Made by a program: the position numbers and the translations under genes. From Verrucomicrobia subdivision 6 bacterium BACL9 MAG-120507-bin52 (GTDB lineage: Bacteria; Verrucomicrobiota; Verrucomicrobiia; Methylacidiphilales; Verrucolacustridaceae): a stretch of 40,179 nt of DNA. The DNA lies in contig LIBO01000001.1 of NCBI GenBank assembly GCA_001438005.1, forward strand, positions 1-40,179, given 5' to 3'. Shown here piece by piece: positions 23,252 through 31,439 of this stretch (positions are counted from its first letter, which is position 1; the number at the start of each line of letters is the position of its first letter). The notes beneath the pieces are model-generated. The model did no database searches and had not been told where the DNA came from. It saw only the letters and a program-made list of their open reading frames with translations.

Positions 23252-25396
23252 ATGGCTGCCCCCGTCAATTCAGCTCGGAGCTACTCGTTGGAGAGGACTC
23301 GCAACATAGGGATCTGTGCCCATATCGATGCGGGTAAGACCACACTTACGGAACGGGTTCTTTTCTACACGGGCAGCATTCACAAGATGGGCGAAGTGCA
23401 CGAGGGCACCACGGTAACGGATTGGATGGAGCAGGAGAGAGAGCGTGGAATCACGATCACCTCAGCCGCGACGACCTGTTTCTGGCCGGTGAAAGAGGAT
23501 ACGGGAATTGTTAAGGCTTTCGAAAAAACAAAGAACCGAATCAATATTATCGATACTCCGGGCCACGTCGATTTTACAGCGGAAGTAGAGCGTTCCTTAC
23601 GGGTGTTGGATGGTGCGATCGCCGTATTTTGCGGGGTGGCGGGAGTTCAGCCGCAGAGCGAAACGGTGTGGCGCCAAGCGAACAAGTACGGAGTTCCGCG
23701 GATCGCGTTTGTCAACAAGATGGATCGGACGGGAGCAGATTTTGAAAAAGCCTTAGGTGAAATGAAGACGAAATTAGGCGCGAATGCCTGGCCAATCTTG
23801 ATTCCCCTCGGCAAGGAAGATTACCTCAAGGGGGTGATCGATATCATTAATCAGAAAGCCATCGTCTATACGGACAGCAAGGAATTGGGTTCGACCTATG
23901 CGATTGAGGAGATTCCGGCGGAGCATCAGGAGATGGCGAAACAGAAATTAGAGGAGTTGATTGAGGCGATTGCGGATGTGGATGAGGAGGTGGGGAACAT
24001 GTTCTTGGAGGAGAAGAGACCCACGAGCAAGCAACTGAAGGAAGCGGTTCGTCGGGCAACCTGCTCGAATAAGTTTGTACCCGTGGTCGGTGGTTCTGCT
24101 TTTAAAAACAAAGGGGTACAAACTTTGGTGGATGCGGTGATTGAATATCTTCCCAGCCCGATCGACATTCCTCCGGCCATTGGGCATAGCACAGAAAACC
24201 CCGAAGAGAGAATCCCCGTCAAAGTGGACGATAATGCAAAATTCTGCTCGTTGGCCTTCAAGCTCTGGACCGATCCCTTTGTGGGCAAGCTGATCTTTTT
24301 CAGGGTTTATGCGGGCAAGCTGAGCAAGGGCGAGTTCATTTATAATTCACGCACGGGGAAAAGGGAACGGGTGAGTCGACTGATCCAAATTCAGGCGGAC
24401 AAGCGGGAGGATATCGACACGGTTTTTGCGGGTGATATTGCCGCGACGGTCGGATTAAAGGATATCGCCACGGGTGATACATTGCGCAACGAGGACTTAG
24501 AAATCACCCTTGAGCCACCCAGTTTTCCCGAACCGGTTATCTCGATGGCGGTGGAACCGAAGACCAAGGGAGATCGTGAAAAAATGGGCGAAGCTCTTCA
24601 GCGTCTTTCCGAAGAAGATCCGACTTTCCAGGTTCAGAGCAACGAGGAAACAGGTCAGACCATCATCAAAGGGATGGGCGAGTTACATTTGGAAATTATT
24701 TGCGACCGTTTGAAGCGGGAATTCAGCGTGGAGACAAATTCCGGCGCTCCGCAGATCGCTTATCGTGAGACGATTACGAAGAGCTCGGGTGGGGAAGGCA
24801 AGCTGATCAAGCAGTCCGGCGGTCGGGGCCAATATGGTCACGTGATCCTCCAAGTGGAGCCGCAAGAGCGTGGCAAGGGAATTACCGTGGACAACAAGGT
24901 GACGGGTGGAAATATTCCCAAGGAATACATCCCGGCGGTCAAAAAGGGTGTGCAAGAGGCTTTGCTTAATGGGGTACTGCACGGAAGTCCGGTTATCGAC
25001 ATGAAGATCGAGATTATGGACGGCTCGTACCACGAGGTGGATTCCAACGAGTTAGCGTTCAAGATGGCGGCTATTTTTGCGGTCAAGGATGCGATGCAAA
25101 AAGCGGGTCCCATTCTGTTGGAGCCGATTATGTCGGTGGAGTGTTCGACTCCGGATGAGTACCAAGGCGATATTTTGGGTGATATTAACCGGCGCCGGGG
25201 AAAAATTATGAACGTGGACTCGAAGAACCTGACCTCGGTGGTGAAGGCAGAAGTTCCTTTGGCGGAAATGTTTGGTTATGTGAATACGATCCGATCTCTT
25301 TCCCGTGGCCGGGCGGCCTATTCGATGGAGCCGTCCCACTTTGAACAGGTTCCGTCGAGCGTTCTCGCGCAAGTCACCCAACAAAAGAAAGGTTAA
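23252..25396 (+). CDS. fusA: translation elongation factor G
   Basis: 714 residues. The GTPase motifs are AHIDAGKTT (23-31), RERGITITSAATT, DTPGHVDFT and NKMDRTGADF, followed by domains II-V with GMGELHLEI, AYRET and the C-terminal RSLSRGRAAYSMEPSHFEQVP. Compared with short EF-Gs there is a small insertion of about ten residues between ATTCFW and NIIDTPGH, as in many bacteria. EF-G drives translocation. Unlike in the classical str operon, no tuf follows: rpsJ begins 3 bp after the stop, joining the str and S10 units. Confidence 0.98.
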   Translation: MAAPVNSARSYSLERTRNIGICAHIDAGKTTLTERVLFYTGSIHKMGEVHEGTTVTDWMEQERERGITITSAATTCFWPVKEDTGIVKAFEKTKNRINIIDTPGHVDFTAEVERSLRVLDGAIAVFCGVAGVQPQSETVWRQANKYGVPRIAFVNKMDRTGADFEKALGEMKTKLGANAWPILIPLGKEDYLKGVIDIINQKAIVYTDSKELGSTYAIEEIPAEHQEMAKQKLEELIEAIADVDEEVGNMFLEEKRPTSKQLKEAVRRATCSNKFVPVVGGSAFKNKGVQTLVDAVIEYLPSPIDIPPAIGHSTENPEERIPVKVDDNAKFCSLAFKLWTDPFVGKLIFFRVYAGKLSKGEFIYNSRTGKRERVSRLIQIQADKREDIDTVFAGDIAATVGLKDIATGDTLRNEDLEITLEPPSFPEPVISMAVEPKTKGDREKMGEALQRLSEEDPTFQVQSNEETGQTIIKGMGELHLEIICDRLKREFSVETNSGAPQIAYRETITKSSGGEGKLIKQSGGRGQYGHVILQVEPQERGKGITVDNKVTGGNIPKEYIPAVKKGVQEALLNGVLHGSPVIDMKIEIMDGSYHEVDSNELAFKMAAIFAVKDAMQKAGPILLEPIMSVECSTPDEYQGDILGDINRRRGKIMNVDSKNLTSVVKAEVPLAEMFGYVNTIRSLSRGRAAYSMEPSHFEQVPSSVLAQVTQQKKG

Positions 25397-25399
25397 TCT

Positions 25400-25708
25400 A
25401 TGGCCACTACCCGCATCCGCATTCGCCTCAAATCATTTGATTTCCGTCTCTTGGATAAAGCGGCCGGTGAGATCTCGGAGACGGCATCTCGGACGGGCTC
25501 CCGCGTGGCCGGACCAATTCCTTTGCCGACCAAGATCGAGCGGTACACGGTGAATCGCTCTCCTCATTGCGACAAGAAGAGCATGGACCAGTTTGAGATC
25601 CGTACCCACAAACGTTTGCTCGATATTCTCGAACCTTCAGGAAAAACGGTGGACGAACTTAAAAAATTAAACCTGCCTGCTGGGGTGGACATCACGATCA
25701 AGATCTAA
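25400..25708 (+). CDS. rpsJ: 30S ribosomal protein S10
   Basis: 102 residues, the standard length. It contains IRIRLKSFDFRLLDKAAGEI, the loop GPIPLPTKIERYTVNRSPH and FEIRTHKRLLDIL. S10 is a 30S head protein and also the NusE subunit of antitermination complexes, a partner of the NusG encoded upstream. It opens the S10 block only 3 bp after fusA, so no separate S10 promoter or leader fits here. Confidence 0.98.
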   Translation: MATTRIRIRLKSFDFRLLDKAAGEISETASRTGSRVAGPIPLPTKIERYTVNRSPHCDKKSMDQFEIRTHKRLLDILEPSGKTVDELKKLNLPAGVDITIKI

Positions 25709-25722
25709 AGGAGTACCTGACG

Positions 25723-26367
25723 ATGATTGAGAGATTTGGCATGATTGGGAAAAAGGTGGGGATGACTCGGATCTATGACGATCAGGGTCTGGCCACGGCC
25801 GTGACGGTGATCTCGGCGGAGATCAACACGGTGTACGAACTTCGCACTCCTGAGAAAAATAAGGTGAAAGCAGTGGTGATGGGAATGGGAGAGCGCAAAA
25901 GCTCGAGGACAAATAAGCCACAACGAGTCGCCTTTGAAAAAGCAGGTCGAAAAAATCCACTTTTCTTGCGTCAGTTTCGCGCAGCTCCGGCAGATCTTGC
26001 GGTGGGCACCGAAGTTGCCGTGACTCGATTTAAGGCAGGTCAACTCGTCGACGTGTACGGACTTTCCAAGGGGAAAGGCTTTCATGGCGTGATGCGGAAA
26101 CATAATTTTGCCGGTCAAGCGGATGCGCACGGATCGACGACACATCGCCGAAATGGTTCCATCGGTTGCCGATCGACCCCCGGACGTGTTTATAAAAATG
26201 CGGGCATGCCTGGGCATTTGGGCTTGGACAACTGTACGATTCAGAATTTGAAGGTCATGCAAGTCAGGGAAGTGGAAAAGCTCCTTTTGGTTCGCGGGGC
26301 GATTCCTGGTGCGAACGGGAGTGTGGTCATTGTACGGGATGCGAAAAAAGTGGCCTTGAAGGCTTAA
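25723..26367 (+). CDS. rplC: 50S ribosomal protein L3
   Basis: 214 residues. Diagnostic pieces are GMIGKKVGMTRIYD at the start, VYGLSKGKGFHGVMRKHNF, and the GSIGCRSTPGRVYKNAGMPGH loop that reaches the peptidyl transferase centre. L3 binds early in 50S assembly. AAAGGAG lies upstream of the ATG. The 214-residue length is normal. Confidence 0.98.
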   Translation: MIERFGMIGKKVGMTRIYDDQGLATAVTVISAEINTVYELRTPEKNKVKAVVMGMGERKSSRTNKPQRVAFEKAGRKNPLFLRQFRAAPADLAVGTEVAVTRFKAGQLVDVYGLSKGKGFHGVMRKHNFAGQADAHGSTTHRRNGSIGCRSTPGRVYKNAGMPGHLGLDNCTIQNLKVMQVREVEKLLLVRGAIPGANGSVVIVRDAKKVALKA

Positions 26368-26371
26368 TTGT

Positions 26372-27013
26372 ATGGCCAAAGCAAAAACCATTGACCTGAC
26401 TGCCGCCGAGAAAGCCCTCGGGGTTGAGCTTTTTAAGGATCGTCGTGCCAGCCAAGCGTTGCATGAAGCAGTGACGGCATATCGTGCGGCACGTCGGTCG
26501 GGCACTCATTCGACCAAGACGAAAGCAATGGTGGATCTTTCGGGTGCGAAGCCGTGGAATCAAAAGGGAACGGGACGTGCCCGTGCGGGATATAAATCTT
26601 CCCCCGTCTGGCGTGGGGGTGGTGTTGCTTTTGGCCCTCATCCGCGCAGCTATCGAAAAGACATTCCAAAGACCGTTCTGCGGACGGCCCTCCGTCGTGC
26701 GATCAGTGATTTGGCCACCCAAGGAAAACTACACAGTGGTTTGGTTCCTAGTCTCAAAGCACCCAAAACAAAGGAACTGATTGCTTGGTTGAAGGATGCA
26801 GGATTGCCTTTGTCGGTTCTTTTGATTTTAGGGAAACCGGAAAGCACACTTTTGAAAGCTGCCCACAACCTTCGTGAAGTGGATGTTCGCCCTGCTCGTG
26901 AGGTCAACGCCGAGGATCTACTGCGTCGCCGCATGGTCTGGGTTTCAGAGGAGGCCTGGAAAGAGCTGGGCACACGACTCAACGCGGGTTCGAAGGAGGC
27001 CAAGACATCATGA
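26372..27013 (+). CDS. rplD: 50S ribosomal protein L4
   Basis: 213 residues. The exit-tunnel loop is recognisable as KPWNQKGTGRARAGYKSSPVWRGGGVAFGPHPRSY, here cited by its parts KPWNQKGTGRARAG and WRGGGVAFGP. The rest has the L4 fold pattern with DLTAAEKALGVELF at the start. In E. coli L4 also represses the S10 operon; since the S10 leader is missing here (3 bp after fusA), that control is unlikely in the same form. Its stop overlaps the rplW start (ATGA). Confidence 0.97.
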   Translation: MAKAKTIDLTAAEKALGVELFKDRRASQALHEAVTAYRAARRSGTHSTKTKAMVDLSGAKPWNQKGTGRARAGYKSSPVWRGGGVAFGPHPRSYRKDIPKTVLRTALRRAISDLATQGKLHSGLVPSLKAPKTKELIAWLKDAGLPLSVLLILGKPESTLLKAAHNLREVDVRPAREVNAEDLLRRRMVWVSEEAWKELGTRLNAGSKEAKTS

Positions 27014-27294
27014 GACAACCGACAGAAGTCATCCTGACACCTAGGATTTCGGAGAAGGGGAATCGGTTAGCGACCTCCCATAATCAGTATCTTTTTGACG
27101 TAGCCCCCGATGCGACAAAACTCGAAATCCGTCAGGCAATCACGGCACTTTTTGGAAAAAAGGTCCTCCGAGTGAATACCATGCGGCGGGCCGGCAAATC
27201 GAGGCGCTCCCGTCGAGGAGAGCCCGGTCGCACCAATCACGGCAAACGAGCGATCATCACCCTGGCAGAGGGCCAGAAGATTGAGTTGGTCTAG
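27010..27294 (+). CDS. rplW: 50S ribosomal protein L23
   Basis: 94 residues. It contains ILTPRISEKGNRLA, YLFDVAPDATKLEIRQAITALF and KVLRVNTMRRAGK, typical of bacterial L23. It sits at the polypeptide exit and docks trigger factor and SRP. The ATG overlaps the rplD stop, so the two are probably translationally coupled. There is a 10-bp gap to rplB. Confidence 0.97.
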   Translation: MRQPTEVILTPRISEKGNRLATSHNQYLFDVAPDATKLEIRQAITALFGKKVLRVNTMRRAGKSRRSRRGEPGRTNHGKRAIITLAEGQKIELV

Positions 27295-27304
27295 GAGAAT
27301 TATT

Positions 27305-28156
27305 ATGGCCTTAAAAGAATTTCGTCCTCTGACCCCTTCCTTGCGGTTCACCCAGCTACACGACTTTAGTGAGCTGACCCGAGGTTCTGCGCCGGAACGC
27401 AGTTTGATGGAAATCAAACGCCGCACAGGTGGTCGGAACGCCCATGGCCGCACGACTTCGCGGCATCGTGGAGGTGGTCACAAGAAGCAGTTTCGAATCA
27501 TCGAGTGGAATCGCCGCAAACGGACCAAGGCAGGCAAAGTGATCGGAATTCAGTACGATCCAAATCGTTCCGCTCGTATTGCTCTGATTGACTACGGATC
27601 GAAGGAGAAAGCTTATATTTTGGCTCCGGAAGGACTCAAGGTGGGAGGAACGGTAGCCGCGGGAGCGAATGTTCCGGCAGAAGTGGGCAATGCCTTGCCA
27701 TTGCGGCTGATTCCCCAAGGTTTGCCTTTGCACAACATTGAAATGGTTCCCGGACGGGGGGCTCAGATGGTTCGCTCCGCTGGGGCCGCTGCGATCTGCA
27801 CCGCGATCGATAAGGATTATGCGTTGGTGCGTCTTCCCTCGGGCGAACTTCGCCGGTTGCACGCAGATTGTTACGCAACGGTTGGCCAAGTCGGTAATGT
27901 GGCCCACGAAAAGGTGAGTTTAGGAAAAGCGGGTCGGGCCCGATGGTTAGGACGTCGGCCTCATACTCGTGGTATGGTGATGAATCCGGTGGATCATCCG
28001 ATGGGCGGAGGCCAGGGCAAAAGCAAGGGGGGTGGAGGTCGTCAGCATCCTGTTTCGCCTTGGGGACAGTTGGCCAAGGGATTGAAGACTCGTCACCGTC
28101 ACAAGACATCGAGCCGGTTTATTGTTGAGGACCGGAGAAAGAAGAGATCGTCATGA
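27305..28156 (+). CDS. rplB: 50S ribosomal protein L2
   Basis: 283 residues from the ATG at 27305; the longer open frame begins inside rplW. Hallmarks are KRRTGGRNAHGRTTSRHRGGGHK (in parts GGRNAHGR and RHRGGGHK), PLRLIPQGLPLHNIE, and RGMVMNPVDHPMGGG. The His matching E. coli H229, linked to peptidyl transfer, is kept; the following HPH His is Met, seen in other phyla. L2 is a primary 23S rRNA binder at the subunit interface. Its stop overlaps the rpsS start (ATGA). Confidence 0.98.
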   Translation: MALKEFRPLTPSLRFTQLHDFSELTRGSAPERSLMEIKRRTGGRNAHGRTTSRHRGGGHKKQFRIIEWNRRKRTKAGKVIGIQYDPNRSARIALIDYGSKEKAYILAPEGLKVGGTVAAGANVPAEVGNALPLRLIPQGLPLHNIEMVPGRGAQMVRSAGAAAICTAIDKDYALVRLPSGELRRLHADCYATVGQVGNVAHEKVSLGKAGRARWLGRRPHTRGMVMNPVDHPMGGGQGKSKGGGGRQHPVSPWGQLAKGLKTRHRHKTSSRFIVEDRRKKRSS

Positions 28157-28428
28157 GTCGTAGTCTAAAAAAAGGTGCTTTTATTGATGACCATTTGTTG
28201 GTCAAGGTGCAAAAAATCGGGTCTGGGGCGAAGAAGCCGATCAAGACCTGGTCGCGGCGCTCCATGATTTCGCCCGAATTTGTCGGCCACACTTTTCTCG
28301 TGCACAACGGGAAAGCATTCAACCCTGTTTTCGTAACTGAAAATATGGTGGGTCATCGGCTGGGGGAATTTTCACCAACTCGAATCTTTAAAAAGCACGG
28401 TGGGCACACCGAGAAGGTGACTAAATAA
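28153..28428 (+). CDS. rpsS: 30S ribosomal protein S19
   Basis: 91 residues. It begins MSRSLKKGAFIDDHLL and contains IKTWSRRSMISPEFVGHTF, VHNGKAFNPVFVTENMVGH and LGEFSPTR, all standard. S19 sits in the 30S head with S13. In nearly all bacteria rplV follows directly; here the stop TAA shares one base with the ATG of an unrelated gene. Confidence 0.98.
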   Translation: MSRSLKKGAFIDDHLLVKVQKIGSGAKKPIKTWSRRSMISPEFVGHTFLVHNGKAFNPVFVTENMVGHRLGEFSPTRIFKKHGGHTEKVTK

Positions 28429-29075
28429 TGAATTTCCTTCTGCTGCTTGGTTTCTTGGTCTCGGGAAACATGCTCTCGGCGGGAAAGTCGCTGCGACCCG
28501 ATGAGCTGTTGATGGCGCAAGCGGAGGCGAAAGCTTATCGCGCAGCCTGGCTCGAATTGCAGAGACGGGACGAGATTCTGGGGATCGCAGCTTTAAGTAA
28601 CGACGTGCGAGACAGTCATGACCAGATCGCCCGCCTTTCCGGGGAGCTGATCCGGGCGGAGCGCTTTGCGAAGGAACTGGCGGAGCAAACGAAAATAGTT
28701 TTGGACGCGGCGGCGAACTGGGCAGGGGAGCCGATTCCGGCGAAGAAGGCGGCTGCTCGAGCCGAGTTCGAATCGGCCAAACGTGCCCTGAGCGAACTGG
28801 CCAAGAATAATCAACCCCGCTCCCTCGCTCGCGGTTTGACCGACGCCCAAGTCGTGGCCGTGGATCGGGATCAGCAGGCTCTGGTTCTGAATTTGGGCCG
28901 AAGCCAAGGAGCGAAAGAGGGAATGCCGTTTCGAATTTTGAGAGGAGATAAGGTTTTGGGGACGTGTCGTTTGCTTGAGGTGCGGGAATTGATTTCGGCG
29001 GGGTTACCGGAGCAGTTGAATGATGGGGTACAAATTCAAGTGGGGGACCGTGTGTCGGTCTTGGCGCAAAAATGA
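28428..29075 (+). CDS. unassigned exported-looking coiled-coil/beta-domain protein inside the S10 operon
   Basis: 215 residues, not a ribosomal protein I recognise. The first 18 residues are hydrophobic (MNFLLLLGFLVSG then MLSA), like a signal peptide or short anchor but without a basic N-end. Residues about 25-130 are rich in Ala, Glu, Arg and Leu with no Pro over long stretches, and look like coiled coil. The C-terminal 80 residues look all-beta: a VVAVD strand, LVLNLGRSQGAKEGMPFRI, GTCRLLEVREL, VQIQVGDRVSVL. The order signal/anchor, coiled coil, beta barrel recalls MreC or FlgT-C type domains, by architecture only. The ATG shares one base with the rpsS stop (TAATG) and its stop overlaps rplV (ATGA), so it is made with the ribosomal proteins. 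Confidence 0.82.
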   Translation: MNFLLLLGFLVSGNMLSAGKSLRPDELLMAQAEAKAYRAAWLELQRRDEILGIAALSNDVRDSHDQIARLSGELIRAERFAKELAEQTKIVLDAAANWAGEPIPAKKAAARAEFESAKRALSELAKNNQPRSLARGLTDAQVVAVDRDQQALVLNLGRSQGAKEGMPFRILRGDKVLGTCRLLEVRELISAGLPEQLNDGVQIQVGDRVSVLAQK

Positions 29076-29488
29076 GCACTGAAATACGCACGGCGCGAGC
29101 CGAAATGAAGTACGCGCGGATGTCCGCTTTTAAGATTCGGGACATTGCCCGCGCGATGAGGGGATTGACGGTGAAAGAGGCCGATGCTCGGCTTAGTTTT
29201 GCCCCCCAAAAGTCCGCCCGTTTGTTGCTCCAGACTTTGCGTTCGGCCGTAGCCAACGGGGAGAACAACCATTCGATCCCAGCGGACAAACTTAAGGTCC
29301 ATGAAGTCATGGTCGGAGAGGGTACCACCTTCCATCGTTTTCAACCGAAAGCACGTGGGAGCGCGGGTCCGATTCGGAAACGAACCAGTCATATTCGGAT
29401 TACTCTGCGCGAGCTCACCCCAGAAGAGGCGGCTCCTGTGAAAAAGGAAAAGAAAGGGACGAAGGCGAAAGCCGAGTCGAAGGCATAG
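29072..29488 (+). CDS. rplV: 50S ribosomal protein L22
   Basis: 138 residues. It contains AKYARMSAFKIRDIARAMRG-like N-terminal helix text (MKYARMSAFKIRDIARAM), SARLLLQTLRSAVANGENNH, and the tunnel hairpin ending ARGSAGPIRKRTSHIRI. The last 20 residues are a Lys/Ala/Glu tail beyond the usual end. L22 lines the exit tunnel at its narrowest point, where macrolides bind. Its ATG lies inside the stop of the preceding unassigned gene. Confidence 0.97.
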   Translation: MSTEIRTARAEMKYARMSAFKIRDIARAMRGLTVKEADARLSFAPQKSARLLLQTLRSAVANGENNHSIPADKLKVHEVMVGEGTTFHRFQPKARGSAGPIRKRTSHIRITLRELTPEEAAPVKKEKKGTKAKAESKA

Positions 29489-29494
29489 AACGTT

Positions 29495-30127
29495 ATGGGA
29501 CAAAAGACACATCCGATGGGATTCCGCTTACCGCTCCGGCGCAACTGGAGCTCGGTCTGGTACGCCAATAAGAAAAACTACCCGATCTTCTTGCATGAAG
29601 ATTTCCAAATCCGTGCCTTTATCAAAAAGCGTTTGGAAAGTGCTGCCATTTCGAAAGTGGTCATTGAGCGCGCCTCGAATCGTGTCCGGGTGACCCTCCA
29701 CACCGCTCGTCCTGGGTTGGTCATCGGCCGGAAGGCCAGCGAGCTGGACAAGCTTCGCGAAGATACACAGGCGCTGACCCCGAATCGTGAGTTGTTGATC
29801 GATGTGAAAGAGATCAAGAATCCCGAGTTGGACGCTCAACTGGTGGCGGAGAATATTGCGGTTCAGCTGGAACGTCGTGTTTCTTATCGCCGAGCGATGA
29901 AGAAGGCTTTGCAGACCACGCTTGATTTCGGTGCGGCTGGGGTGAAGGTGCGAGTCGGCGGTCGACTCGGTGGGGGTGAAATCGCGCGGACGGAGCAGTA
30001 TCATGAGGGGAAAGTCCCTTTGCACACCCTTCGGGCGAACATCGACTACGGTTTTGCCGAGGCTCACACGGTGGCCGGAAAAATTGGCATCAAGGTGTGG
30101 ATCTGTTTACCGGAGGAGTCGGCCTAA
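29495..30127 (+). CDS. rpsC: 30S ribosomal protein S3
   Basis: 210 residues. It starts MGQKTHPMGFRL and has the KH domain with RPGLVIGRKASELDKL, then the C-terminal domain with GVKVRVGGRLGGGEIARTE and YGFAEAHTVAGKIGIKVWI. S3 forms part of the mRNA entry helicase with S4 and S5. It has no long basic C-terminal tail, so it is slightly shorter than E. coli S3 (about 233). Confidence 0.97.
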   Translation: MGQKTHPMGFRLPLRRNWSSVWYANKKNYPIFLHEDFQIRAFIKKRLESAAISKVVIERASNRVRVTLHTARPGLVIGRKASELDKLREDTQALTPNRELLIDVKEIKNPELDAQLVAENIAVQLERRVSYRRAMKKALQTTLDFGAAGVKVRVGGRLGGGEIARTEQYHEGKVPLHTLRANIDYGFAEAHTVAGKIGIKVWICLPEESA

Positions 30128-30145
30128 ACGGCTGGGAGGAACATT

Positions 30146-30571
30146 ATGGCTCTTGTCCCCAAACGAGTAAAATTTAGGAAAACCCAGCGAGGAAGCCGCA
30201 AAGGCTTTGCCACGCGTTGCATTACTTTGGCTTTTGGTGCCTTTGGGTTGCAGTCGCTCGATCGTTGCTGGCTGACGAACATTCAGATTGAAGCGGCCCG
30301 GGTTGCGCTGACCCGAAACATGAATCGGAAGGGAAAATTGTGGATTCGGATTTTCCCAGACAAGTCGGTCACGGCCCGGCCTCCGGAAACGCGGATGGGT
30401 AAGGGCAAAGGGCAGCCTGAGTTTTGGGTGGCAGTTATCAAGCCAGGGACTATCCTTTTTGAGCTCGACGGTCTTTTGGAGGCCGACGCGAAGGAGTGTT
30501 TCCGACTGGCCGCCAGCAAGTTGCCGATGGCCACTCGTTTCATTACCCGAGAAAGGAAGTTAGTATTTTGA
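30146..30571 (+). CDS. rplP: 50S ribosomal protein L16
   Basis: 141 residues. Typical pieces are LVPKRVKFRKTQRG, FGLQSLDRCWLTNIQIEAAR, KGKLWIRIFPDKSVTARPPETRMGKGKG (in part IFPDKSVTARP and ETRMGKGKG) and KLPMATRFI. L16 contacts the A-site tRNA elbow. The gene's last codons hold the GAAAGGAAG ribosome binding site of rpmC, and its TGA overlaps the TTG start of rpmC. Confidence 0.97.
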   Translation: MALVPKRVKFRKTQRGSRKGFATRCITLAFGAFGLQSLDRCWLTNIQIEAARVALTRNMNRKGKLWIRIFPDKSVTARPPETRMGKGKGQPEFWVAVIKPGTILFELDGLLEADAKECFRLAASKLPMATRFITRERKLVF

Positions 30572-30780
30572 AGATTGAAGAATTTCGTGGGTTAAAACCC
30601 GCTGAGTTGGATCGCAAGGCGGAGGAACTTCGCCGAGAGCGGTTCCAGCTTCGTATTCAACAGCAGGTCGGACAGGTGGAAAAACCGAGCCGTCTGCGGG
30701 AAATACGGAAGACGATCGCACGCATTGAAACGGCGCGTTCGCAATCCCGCTTGAGTACGGCGACAAAAGGAAAGTCATGA
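30568..30780 (+). CDS. rpmC: 50S ribosomal protein L29, TTG start
   Basis: 70 residues if translation starts at TTG 30568, which overlaps the rplP stop as TTGA and lies 8 nt after GAAAGGAAG (30551-30559). This gives MKIEEFRGLKPAELDRKAEELRRE as two short matches MKIEEFRGLKPAEL and AEELRRERFQLRIQ, which fit the L29 N-terminus exactly; the upstream in-frame ATG would add 24 residues from within rplP. The helical hairpin ends with LREIRKTIARIETA. L29 sits by L23 at the exit. The stop overlaps the rpsQ start (ATGA). Confidence 0.93.
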   Translation: MKIEEFRGLKPAELDRKAEELRRERFQLRIQQQVGQVEKPSRLREIRKTIARIETARSQSRLSTATKGKS

Positions 30781-31067
30781 GCGAGGTACCGGTTAAGACG
30801 AGCGTTCTGAAAGAACGGGTGGGTGAGGTGGTTTCGGCCAAGATGGAAAAAACCATCGTGGTTCGAGTTGAACGCCGCATGCCTCACCCGAAGTACAAAA
30901 AAATCATTCGCCTGCAGAAAAAATTTTATGCGCATGACGAGGAAAAAAAAGCCAAGCAGGGGGACACCGTACGGATTATCGAGTGTCGCCCTTTGAGTCG
31001 ATTAAAGCGTTGGACCTTAGTGGAAGTTGTGAAAAAAGCGGAAGCACCTTTGGAGGTCGTGGTATGA
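30777..31067 (+). CDS. rpsQ: 30S ribosomal protein S17
   Basis: 96 residues. After a 10-residue leader it shows KERVGEVVSAKMEKTIVVRVER, HPKYKKIIRLQKKFYAHDE and GDTVRIIECRPLSRLKRW, the standard S17 pattern. S17 is an early 16S rRNA 5'-domain binder. It is a little longer at both ends than E. coli S17 (84). Overlaps of four bases with rpmC before and rplN after suggest strict coupling. Confidence 0.97.
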   Translation: MSEVPVKTSVLKERVGEVVSAKMEKTIVVRVERRMPHPKYKKIIRLQKKFYAHDEEKKAKQGDTVRIIECRPLSRLKRWTLVEVVKKAEAPLEVVV

Positions 31068-31429
31068 TCCAAATTCGCTCTTGGCTGAATATTGCCGACA
31101 ACACGGGTGCCCGTAAGGCCACGATGATCGGGGTGATTGGTCGGAAGACCCTGATCGCCAGAATCGGGGACATTGTGACGGCCAACGTAAAGGAAGCGGC
31201 TCCGGATGGAACCGTAAAAAAAAGTGAAGTTGTTCGGGCAGTGATCGTGCGCACCAAATATCCGATTCGTCGGAATGATGGTTCGTATCTTCGCTTCGAC
31301 AGTAACGCCGCCGTGATTATTGATAAGGACTCGAATCCACGCGGAACGCGTATTTTCGGACCTGTCGCCCGTGAATTGCGTGAAAAAAACTTCATGAAGA
31401 TCGTTTCCCTCGCTCCGGAGGTTCTCTAA
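31064..31429 (+). CDS. rplN: 50S ribosomal protein L14
   Basis: 121 residues from the ATG at 31064, which overlaps the rpsQ stop (ATGA); the longer open frame starts inside rpsQ. It starts MIQIRSWLNIADNTGARK and contains VVRAVIVRTKYPIRR, GSYLRFDSNAAVII and GTRIFGPVARELR. L14 forms inter-subunit bridges and binds the RsfS silencing factor. A 10-bp gap follows before rplX. Confidence 0.97.
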   Translation: MIQIRSWLNIADNTGARKATMIGVIGRKTLIARIGDIVTANVKEAAPDGTVKKSEVVRAVIVRTKYPIRRNDGSYLRFDSNAAVIIDKDSNPRGTRIFGPVARELREKNFMKIVSLAPEVL

Positions 31430-31439
31430 AAATTATTTT

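Noticed and set aside
27971..28010. Met instead of the second His in the L2 HPH motif
   Set aside because: The functionally important first His is kept, and HPM/HPL variants are known in other bacteria.
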